Below the pieces are notes generated by a model that made no database searches, was not told the origin of the DNA, and saw only the letters and a list, made by a program, of their open reading frames with translations. The position numbers were made by a program, and so were the translations under genes. From positions 1 through 11,607 of the forward strand of contig CADCPD010000081.1 of NCBI GenBank assembly GCA_902803265.1: 11,607 nucleotides of DNA. Direction: 5' to 3'. Every line of letters begins with the position of its first letter. The first letter of the stretch is position 1. Positions 5,549 through 11,607 of the stretch are shown here, in pieces. The DNA comes from an uncultured bacterium (lineage in GTDB: Bacteria > Cyanobacteriota > Vampirovibrionia > Gastranaerophilales > Gastranaerophilaceae).

Positions 5549-6766
5549 ATGAACAAATCATTAAAAAATTTATTAACAACATCGACAATATTTTTATTTA
5601 TATTTGCAGGATTTATTACAGGAAAAGCATTTGCATATTCTCCTGTCGAACTTTATGATGATGTTTGGAAACTTGTAAATAAAAAATATGTGGATCAAAC
5701 TAACAATAATCAAGATTGGAGAAGATGGCGATACAAATACGAAGGTAAAATTAAAACGGATGAAGATGCCTATGTAGCAATAGATACAATGCTTGCAAGT
5801 TTAAATGATCCGTATACAAAATTTTTGGATCCTAAAGAATTTGCTGAAGAAACAGCGTCAATAAAAGGTTCATTAAAAGGTATTGGTATTCAAATTTCTG
5901 TTAAAGACGGTAAGTTAATGGTAATAGCTCCGATTGAAGGTTCGCCTGCTGAAGCTGCAGGTATATTGGCTGATGACGAAATTTTAGAAATAGACGGAGA
6001 AAGTACAAAAGGTATGTCTATTGATAAAGCTGCAGAAAGAATTAGAGGTGAAAAAGGTACGACTGTTACTTTAAATATAAAAAGAGGCAGCGAAATAAAA
6101 AAATATTCTGTTGTAAGAGATGAAATTGAAATAAAAGCTGTTTCTACTAAACTTCCTGACGGAAGCAAAATAGTAATTCCGGATGATATTCAATATATAA
6201 GAATTAGTTCATTTATAAGTAAAAATGTTGCACAAGATGTATCAAATATTCTTATGAACAGTAAAAAGAAAAAAGCTTATATTATTGATTTACGTTCAAA
6301 TCCCGGAGGTCTTTTAACTAATGCTATATTTATTTCAAGAATGTTATTGCAAAATAGTATAATTGTAAGTACTGTAGACAGAGACGGATACAAACAAACA
6401 GAACGAGCTCAAAATACAGCGCTTACACAGGCTCCTATCGCTGTGTTAATCAATAAAGGTTCAGCTTCTGCAAGTGAAATTCTTTCAGGTGCACTAAAGG
6501 ATAATGGCAGAGCTATTATTATCGGTGACCAGTCTTTCGGTAAAGGTTTGGTTCAAGAAATCAATAAACTTCCGGAAGGTTCGGGAGTTAATATTACTAT
6601 TCAAAGATACTTGACTCCAAATGGTACTGATATTCACAAAAAAGGTATTACTCCTGATATAGTTGTAAAACTTACAGAAGAAGATATTAAAAATAAAAAT
6701 GATGTTCAACTACAAAAAGCTGTTGAAGTTTTATCTCAACAATGTAACTTGAAGTGCAGTAAATAA
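5549..6766 (+). CDS. ctpA: C-terminal processing peptidase, S41 family, secreted, 405 aa
   Basis: CtpA/Tsp proteases cut proteins near their C-termini outside the cytoplasmic membrane. A signal peptide or N-terminal anchor is clear: K-containing start, hydrophobic core at about residues 11-23 and AFA at 27-29. The PDZ domain covers about 105-190, including the SLKGIGIQI segment. The protease domain follows with RSNPGG (249-254), KGSASASEI (303-311) and SFGKGLVQ (329-336). By family alignment the catalytic dyad is S307 and K332, spaced by the standard 25 residues, with Q336 as a helper. The gene is complete and of usual length. An AGGGA site precedes the start. recJ follows after 2 nt, so both share a transcript, though no functional link is known. 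The symbol is a family-level name; the substrate is unknown. Confidence 0.95.
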   Translation: MNKSLKNLLTTSTIFLFIFAGFITGKAFAYSPVELYDDVWKLVNKKYVDQTNNNQDWRRWRYKYEGKIKTDEDAYVAIDTMLASLNDPYTKFLDPKEFAEETASIKGSLKGIGIQISVKDGKLMVIAPIEGSPAEAAGILADDEILEIDGESTKGMSIDKAAERIRGEKGTTVTLNIKRGSEIKKYSVVRDEIEIKAVSTKLPDGSKIVIPDDIQYIRISSFISKNVAQDVSNILMNSKKKKAYIIDLRSNPGGLLTNAIFISRMLLQNSIIVSTVDRDGYKQTERAQNTALTQAPIAVLINKGSASASEILSGALKDNGRAIIIGDQSFGKGLVQEINKLPEGSGVNITIQRYLTPNGTDIHKKGITPDIVVKLTEEDIKNKNDVQLQKAVEVLSQQCNLKCSK

Positions 6767-6768
6767 TT

Positions 6769-9117
6769 ATGGTTCAAACTAAATGGATTATTAAAAATTC
6801 TGAAATAGATAAAAAAAAATCTCTGGTTGAAAATCTTTTAAAAATTAGAGGTATAACTAAAAAAGCGGATATTAAAGAATTTTTAAACCCTTTGGAAATG
6901 AATTTATCAGAACCGATGGTTTTTTCTGATATGGCAAAGGCTGTTGAACGTATTTCTAAAGCTATTGATAAGAAAGAAAAAATTCTTATTTATGGTGATT
7001 TTGATGCTGACGGAATAACTTCAACATCAATCCTTTTTAAAACCTTTACTTATCTTGGTGCAAATTTTGATTATTTTATTCCTGATAGAGAATCTGACAG
7101 CCACGGTCTAAATAACACGCGACTTGTCAAATTATTGGCAGAAAAAAAAATGAAGCTTGTTATAACTGTTGATTGCGGAATAAGTAATGTTGAAGAAGTA
7201 AAATTTTTAAAAAGTTTTAAAGTTGATTGTATCATTACAGACCACCACGAAGCACCGGAAACTTTGCCGGATGCTTATGCAATAATAAATCCTAAGGCTC
7301 CAAATGCATTGGATAAAGATTTATCAATAAAAAAAATAGAACATCTTACTTCATTGGCAGGATGCGGTGTTGCTTTTAAGTTAGCTCAGGCTCTTTTAAC
7401 TAACTATAAAAAGACAGATTTTATAAATACTTTGATTCCGTATGTTGCAGTTGGGACGGTTGCTGACATTGTACCTCTTATAGGTGAAAACAGATATTTT
7501 GTTCAAAAAGGCTTAAATCTTATTTCTGAAGGAAAACACTATGGAATAAAAAGATTGCTTGAAGTGGCAGGATGTAGTTTAGAAAATCTTACAAGTGAAA
7601 AGATAGCGTTTTCCGTTGCACCAAGAATAAATGCTTGCGGAAGATTAGATGATGTTAATGCTGCTCTAAAAATTTTGATTTCTGATAATAATCAAGAAAT
7701 TGAAATGGCTATTATGGAAGTAAATAACTTTAATAAAGTAAGGCAGGAACTTTGCAATGAGGCTTTTTTACAAGCCTGTGAAATGGTAAATAAAAGTGAA
7801 AGTGCAATAATTCTATTTAATAAAGATTGGCATGTCGGAATAATAGGTATCGTTGCTTCAAAACTTGTTGAAACTTACCATAAACCAACCTTCTTAATGA
7901 CATATTCAGAAGTTTCTCAAAATATAAGATGTTCTGCAAGAAGTATTAAAGGCATACATTTGTATGAAACCATAAGTTCTATTGAAGAACTTTTAGATGG
8001 TTTTGGCGGACACGAAATGGCTGCCGGATTAGCCTTTAGTGAAGAAAAATCAAGTTTTGAAAAAGTTAAAAAAGCTCTTTTGGAAGTTATTGATGAAAAA
8101 TCAAAGACAATAGATTTAACTCCAACATTAGATATTGATTGTGAACTTTCTACTGAAAATATTGATTTGAATTTGGTTGATGAAATAAGTCAGCTTGAAC
8201 CTTTTGGCGCAAGCAATCCTTCGCCAGTATTTTGCATAAAGGATGCTGTTTTAAAGAAAAAAATGTTAATGGGACAGGATAAAACTCATTTAAAATTAAT
8301 GGTTGAAAAAGACGGAAAAGAATTTCAATGTGTTTGGTGGAGTCATGGTGATATTTCTTTAATTGAAAATGATACTCTGGACATAGCTTTTTCTCCTCAA
8401 TTGAATGAATATCGCGGCGAGATAACTTTACAACTCCTCTTGAAAGATATTCACAGTGAATATCTTGAACAAGAAGAAACAAAAAAAGACGAATCTTCTT
8501 TAAAAATTTTTGACCACAGAAAGAAGAAAGATATTTTTAATGCTGTAAATGATTATTGTAAAAATTCAAAAACAAGCATAGTTGTATTTGCAGAAGATAA
8601 AAATGTTATTGATAGTTTAAGACCATATAAAGATATTTATTCAAAAATAGTAAATACTAATAATTTGCAAAAAGCAGAAACTTTAATGTTTTTTGATTAT
8701 CCGACAGATGACGAGCATTATCATCGAATAATGGATAGTGTTTCACCTCGCAGAGTACATTTTATGGAATGTTCATTAATGCCATTAAAAACAGATGATT
8801 TTATAAAAACAATATCCGGAATGATAAAATTTGCTGTAAATAAAAAAGATGGTATTTTTGAAATAGATAAAGCATCAAGTTTTTTGGGTGTTAATGATAT
8901 TGCAATAACTACTGCTCTTGATTTTTTGTATAGTAAAAATTTTATAAATATAAAAGATAGTACAGAAATTCAATGTAAAATTGAATTTGGAAAAAATACG
9001 AGTTTAAAAGAATTTAAAAATGAGGAACTGGAATCCATTTTAACTGATATTTATAATTTTAAGACAAGATTATTAACAGAACCTGATTTGGAAGAATATT
9101 TACAGGAATTAAATTAG
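6769..9117 (+). CDS. recJ: Single-stranded-DNA-specific exonuclease RecJ, 782 aa
   Basis: RecJ degrades single-stranded DNA 5' to 3' in recombination and mismatch or base-excision repair. The DHH phosphoesterase motifs are present: GDFDADG (76-82), VDCG (134-137), TDHH (157-160), and PRINACGRLDD (285-295). The DHHA1 domain has GFGGHEMAAG (411-420). An OB-fold-like region covers about 450-560. About 200 further residues (about 575-782) make it longer than E. coli RecJ (577) and similar in size to B. subtilis RecJ, which also has a C-terminal extension. All metal-ligand motifs are intact. The ATG at 6769 comes 2 nt after the ctpA stop and has no convincing ribosome site, so translation probably depends on coupling to ctpA. 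No other in-frame start is available before residue 44. Confidence 0.97.
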   Translation: MVQTKWIIKNSEIDKKKSLVENLLKIRGITKKADIKEFLNPLEMNLSEPMVFSDMAKAVERISKAIDKKEKILIYGDFDADGITSTSILFKTFTYLGANFDYFIPDRESDSHGLNNTRLVKLLAEKKMKLVITVDCGISNVEEVKFLKSFKVDCIITDHHEAPETLPDAYAIINPKAPNALDKDLSIKKIEHLTSLAGCGVAFKLAQALLTNYKKTDFINTLIPYVAVGTVADIVPLIGENRYFVQKGLNLISEGKHYGIKRLLEVAGCSLENLTSEKIAFSVAPRINACGRLDDVNAALKILISDNNQEIEMAIMEVNNFNKVRQELCNEAFLQACEMVNKSESAIILFNKDWHVGIIGIVASKLVETYHKPTFLMTYSEVSQNIRCSARSIKGIHLYETISSIEELLDGFGGHEMAAGLAFSEEKSSFEKVKKALLEVIDEKSKTIDLTPTLDIDCELSTENIDLNLVDEISQLEPFGASNPSPVFCIKDAVLKKKMLMGQDKTHLKLMVEKDGKEFQCVWWSHGDISLIENDTLDIAFSPQLNEYRGEITLQLLLKDIHSEYLEQEETKKDESSLKIFDHRKKKDIFNAVNDYCKNSKTSIVVFAEDKNVIDSLRPYKDIYSKIVNTNNLQKAETLMFFDYPTDDEHYHRIMDSVSPRRVHFMECSLMPLKTDDFIKTISGMIKFAVNKKDGIFEIDKASSFLGVNDIAITTALDFLYSKNFINIKDSTEIQCKIEFGKNTSLKEFKNEELESILTDIYNFKTRLLTEPDLEEYLQELN

Positions 9118-9123
9118 ATATTC

Positions 9124-9159
9124 AAAAAGCGGAATTTGTAAAAACAAATTCCGCTTTTT
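9124..9159. terminator. Bidirectional terminator between recJ and nrdJ
   Basis: GCGGAATTTGT (9129-9139) pairs with ACAAATTCCGC (9144-9154) to give an 11-bp stem with an AAAA loop. Five A residues precede and five T residues follow, so it serves both converging genes. It starts 6 bp after the recJ stop codon and ends 22 bp before the nrdJ stop. Confidence 0.92.
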
Positions 9160-9181
9160 ATTCAATATGTTAAATTTCAAA

Positions 9182-11179
9182 CTAAGAACAACCTGAATAT
9201 CCACAGTTTAAACAAATAAAGCATCCTTCTGCCATTTCTATTTTGTTACCGCATTCAGGACATACAACAGTTTTAATTTCACCTGTAGGATTGTAATCTT
9301 CTGCAGATGGTTCTTCAACCACATCCTCAACCTTTATTTCTACTTCTTCAACAGGTTTTTCTTCTTCTTTTTTCTTTGTCAAATTCATAGGTTGAATTGG
9401 TCTACAATTATTTCTGTATACAGTAATACCTTTTAAATTATTTTCATAAGCTAATATGTAAGTATCTTCGATATCTTTTTTAGTTGCAGATTCAACAAAG
9501 TTTACTGTTTTTGATACTGCATTATCGGTATGTAATTGGAATGCAGCTTGCATTTTTACGTGCCAATAAGGAGATACGTCATGAGCTGTTGAGAAAATAT
9601 GTTTAGATTCTTCATCAACACCATCAACATGAGCTATTGTACCTTCTTCCGAAATCTGTCTCATTAAATCTTCTGAATAAAAACCATGCTTAATAGCATA
9701 TTCTTTAAAGATAGGATTAACTTCAAGCATTTCAGTTCCATCCATTACGCAACGCATAAATACAAGACCGAATAATGGTTCAACACCGCCTGATGCACTT
9801 GCTATCATTGAAATTGTTCCTGTAGGCGCAATACATGTTGTAGTTGCGTTTCTTATACCATATTCTTTGATTTGATTATCCAAATCTGCCCACATTTCAT
9901 CTGTTATCATACCTGCAGATTTTCCTGCATATTTTGTTGATAGGAAGTTTTTATTATCATAAATACTTCCGGGCATGTTTTTAAAAGCACCTCTTTCTTT
10001 AGATAATTCTATAGATTGAACTTTTGAATGATAATCTATAAATTCCATAACTTGAGAAGCAAGTTTAATACCTTCTTCAGAGTTGTATGGAATATTTAAT
10101 TTCATAAGCATATCAGCCCAGCCCATAACGCCTAAACCGATTTTTCTGTTATTCTGAACCATTTCGGCGATTTTTGGAAGAGGATAATTGTTAACAGTGA
10201 TAACATCATCTAGAAATACAATTGATAATTTTGTAATTTCAGCTAATTTATCCCAATTTATTTTACCATCTTCAACCATTAAGCCAAGATTTATAGAACC
10301 TAAATTACATGCTTCATAAGGAAGTAGAGGAACTTCACCGCAAGGGTTTGTTGATTCAATCTCACCGATTTGAGGAGTAGGATTATCAGCATTCATTGTG
10401 TCAATGAAGATAATACCGGGTTCACCTGTGCTCCATGCATTATTAACAATTTTATCAAATACTTCTTTTGCATTCATTTTGCCTGCAACTTCACCTGTAT
10501 TTGGGTGAATTAATTCATATTCGGAATTACTTTTAACAGCATCCATGAATTTGTCAGTCAATGCAACTGAAATATTGAAATTGTTTAATTTAGAAGTGTC
10601 GTTTTTGCAGTTGATAAATTCCAAGATATCAGGGTGGTCAACTCTTAAGATACCCATGTTTGCACCACGTCTTGTTCCGCCTTGTTTAACAGCTTCAGTT
10701 GCGGCATTAAATACTTCCATAAATGAAACAGGACCTGAAGATACGCCCATTGTTGATTTAACAACACTGTTTTTAGCTCTCAAACGAGAGAAAGAGAAAC
10801 CTGTACCACCACCTGATTTATGAATTAGGGCAGTGTTTTTAACTGTTTCAAAAATACCTTCAAGGCTGTCTTCAACAGGTAAAACGAAACATGCTGATAA
10901 TTGACCTAATTCGCGACCTGCATTCATAAGAGTTGGTGAATTTGGCATGAAATATCTTTTAGTTATTGCATCATAGAATTTTTTTGTTAATTCATCAACA
11001 TCAGATTCTGATTTACCATATTGTAATTCAGCAAGAGCAATTGAATGAGCAACTCTTTCGAACATCGTAGCAGGAGTTTCAACACATTCACCTTTTTTAT
11101 CTCTTTTTAAATATCTTTTTTCAAGTACTTTCAAAGCGTTTTCAGACAAGCTGAAATCACGATCTAATTCTAAAATCAC
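9182..11179 (-). CDS. nrdJ: Class II (adenosylcobalamin-dependent) ribonucleotide reductase, 665 aa
   Basis: NrdJ makes deoxyribonucleotides with a radical generated from coenzyme B12 and works with or without oxygen. Active-site cysteines match the Thermotoga class II pattern: C97 in SACF, C280 in NPCGE (thiyl radical site, with N278 and E282), and C291 in EACNLGSINL, 11 residues on. The phosphate-binding stretch TTTCIAPTGTISM is at 446-458, followed by GGVEPLF. A charged linker (about 600-630) leads to a C-terminal zinc-ribbon-like segment with C640xxC643 and C653xxC656xxC659, then C664. The C-terminal cysteines probably hold metal or pass reducing power to the active site. There is no N-terminal ATP-cone domain, so overall activity control by ATP/dATP is probably absent. 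The start is GTG, fixed by the ribosome site. The gene is monocistronic here. Confidence 0.97.
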   Translation of the reverse strand: MILELDRDFSLSENALKVLEKRYLKRDKKGECVETPATMFERVAHSIALAELQYGKSESDVDELTKKFYDAITKRYFMPNSPTLMNAGRELGQLSACFVLPVEDSLEGIFETVKNTALIHKSGGGTGFSFSRLRAKNSVVKSTMGVSSGPVSFMEVFNAATEAVKQGGTRRGANMGILRVDHPDILEFINCKNDTSKLNNFNISVALTDKFMDAVKSNSEYELIHPNTGEVAGKMNAKEVFDKIVNNAWSTGEPGIIFIDTMNADNPTPQIGEIESTNPCGEVPLLPYEACNLGSINLGLMVEDGKINWDKLAEITKLSIVFLDDVITVNNYPLPKIAEMVQNNRKIGLGVMGWADMLMKLNIPYNSEEGIKLASQVMEFIDYHSKVQSIELSKERGAFKNMPGSIYDNKNFLSTKYAGKSAGMITDEMWADLDNQIKEYGIRNATTTCIAPTGTISMIASASGGVEPLFGLVFMRCVMDGTEMLEVNPIFKEYAIKHGFYSEDLMRQISEEGTIAHVDGVDEESKHIFSTAHDVSPYWHVKMQAAFQLHTDNAVSKTVNFVESATKKDIEDTYILAYENNLKGITVYRNNCRPIQPMNLTKKKEEEKPVEEVEIKVEDVVEEPSAEDYNPTGEIKTVVCPECGNKIEMAEGCFICLNCGYSGCS

Positions 11180-11185
11180 TATATA

Positions 11186-11191
11186 CCTCCC
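11186..11191 (-). promoter_or_regulatory. Ribosome binding site fixing the GTG start of nrdJ
   Basis: GGGAGG on the minus strand is 6 nt before GTG 11179. No in-frame ATG is near, and the family N-terminus begins at this point, so GTG is the real start. In the 165-bp stretch between nrdJ and the tRNA unit I see no cobalamin riboswitch and no convincing NrdR box. A -10-like TATAAC exists about 25 bp further upstream, without a good -35. Confidence 0.75.
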
Positions 11192-11301
11192 GATTTATGA
11201 CATAGTTGTTATATAAATTGTATAATAAAAAACATTATTAAACATGCTTTTTAATAAAATTTAACGTGAATAAAAAATAAAAGAATAATATATAAGAGTT
11301 A

Positions 11302-11330
11302 TTGACAAAGAGCTTTGGTTACAATATTAT
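11302..11330 (+). promoter_or_regulatory. Sigma-70-type promoter for the tRNA-Cys/tRNA-His unit
   Basis: A perfect TTGACA (11302-11307), a 17-bp spacer and TATTAT (11325-11330, one mismatch) form the best-spaced promoter in the window. The start would be near 11337, only about 8 nt before the mature 5' end of tRNA-Cys. The region between the -10 and the tRNA is AT-rich, so it does not show the GC-rich discriminator usually linked to stringent control. Confidence 0.8.
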
Positions 11331-11344
11331 TAATTTACAGGTGA

Positions 11345-11415
11345 GGCGACATGGCCAAGTGGTAAGGCAGGAGCCTGCAAAGCTTTTATCCCCAGTTCAA
11401 ATCTGGGTGTCGCCT
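11345..11415 (+). tRNA. tRNA-Cys, anticodon GCA
   Basis: The acceptor GGCGACA (11345-11351) pairs fully with TGTCGCC (11408-11414), and the discriminator base is T as expected for Cys. The D-stem pairs GCC with GGC. The anticodon stem GGAGC/GCTTT has two G-T wobbles around the loop CTGCAAA, giving GCA. The T-arm is CCCAG-TTCAAAT-CTGGG. CCA is not encoded: a run of T follows at once (11415-11422), so CCA must be added by nucleotidyltransferase. Confidence 0.95.
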
Positions 11416-11449
11416 TTTTTTTAAAATTAAAAATTATAAGATATTGTGT

Positions 11450-11526
11450 GGCGAGTATCGTCAAGCGGTTAAGACCTCGGATTGTGGTTCCGATATGCAT
11501 GGGTTCGAATCCCATTACTCGCCCCA
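11450..11526 (+). tRNA. tRNA-His, anticodon GTG
   Basis: An 8-bp acceptor is formed by GGCGAGTA (11450-11457) and TACTCGCC (11516-11523). This includes the extra G at position -1 opposite C73, the identity mark read by histidyl-tRNA synthetase. The anticodon stem TCGGA/TCCGA encloses TTGTGGT with anticodon GTG. The T-arm is ATGGG-TTCGAAT-CCCAT. CCA is encoded (11524-11526), unlike in the tRNA-Cys gene 34 bp upstream. Confidence 0.96.
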
Positions 11527-11542
11527 GTTATTAAAATCAGAA

Positions 11543-11577
11543 AAGACAAGAGTTTTACGGCTCTTGTCTTTGTTTTT
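11543..11577 (+). terminator. Terminator of the tRNA unit
   Basis: AAGACAAGAG (11543-11552) and CTCTTGTCTT (11561-11570) form a 10-bp stem with an 8-nt loop, followed by a T-rich stretch (TTTGTTTTT, 11569-11577 overlapping the stem base). It lies 17 bp after tRNA-His. The final 30 bases of the window are AT-rich with nothing recognisable. Confidence 0.88.
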
Positions 11578-11607
11578 ATGTTTTATATTTTTTAATAAAA
11601 CTTTTAA

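Noticed and set aside
8150..8482. Minus-strand 110-aa frame inside recJ
   Set aside because: It lies wholly opposite the RecJ OB-fold region, without a start signal or a recognisable family.
10545..10823. Plus-strand 92-aa frame inside nrdJ
   Set aside because: Antisense to the conserved NrdJ core; no ribosome site or coding character of its own.
11180..11300. Possible cobalamin riboswitch or NrdR box upstream of nrdJ
   Set aside because: The stretch is short and AT-rich, with none of the conserved B12-box sequence and no pair of NrdR-like palindromes.
11330..11515. Minus-strand 61-aa frame across both tRNA genes
   Set aside because: It is a translation of the antisense of tRNA-Cys and tRNA-His, a well-known source of false protein calls (FELG-, GFEP-type peptides).
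1..11607. Insertion sequence, prophage, CRISPR array or other acquired system
   Set aside because: No transposase, integrase, spaced direct repeats or defence-type genes are present; base composition and ribosome sites are uniform throughout.

Overview
This is an AT-rich chromosomal stretch of housekeeping genes from a bacterium. I see no mobile element, phage gene, CRISPR array or other sign of acquired DNA. The organism looks like an anaerobe: it carries a vitamin B12-dependent class II ribonucleotide reductase (NrdJ) and a DUF2023-type small protein. The EF-Tu N-terminus and the low G+C would fit the non-photosynthetic gut relatives of Cyanobacteria (Melainabacteria/Gastranaerophilales). 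That placement is a tentative inference, because no 16S or other decisive marker is present.

Layout from left to right. The window opens inside tuf (EF-Tu, minus strand, C-terminal part outside) with a good promoter. Divergent from it is a 134-aa DUF2023 gene (plus). A two-way hairpin terminator at 1411-1442 separates this gene from the convergent rimP-nusA pair (minus). Upstream of rimP, a near-consensus promoter (3277-3304) and a strong terminator hairpin (3231-3261) lie in the order promoter, hairpin, rimP, which suggests a conditional terminator (attenuator) in the leader. Further upstream on the same strand is a three-gene unit: a 39-aa ORF, a 293-aa protein of unknown function, and mnmA, which overlaps the 293-aa gene by 17 bp. 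The 39-aa product aligns without gaps to the first 34 residues of the 293-aa protein.

The plus strand then carries ctpA (secreted S41 protease) and recJ (single-strand DNA exonuclease), separated by 2 nt. A second two-way hairpin (9124-9159) separates recJ from nrdJ (minus, GTG start). The window ends with a small tRNA unit (plus): a consensus-like promoter, tRNA-Cys(GCA), tRNA-His(GTG) and a terminator.

Most genes serve translation and RNA metabolism (EF-Tu, NusA, RimP, MnmA, two tRNAs) or DNA precursor supply and repair (NrdJ, RecJ). The least ordinary parts are the leader hairpin of rimP-nusA, the early end of that operon without ylxR/infB, and the uncharacterised pair of related ORFs in front of mnmA.
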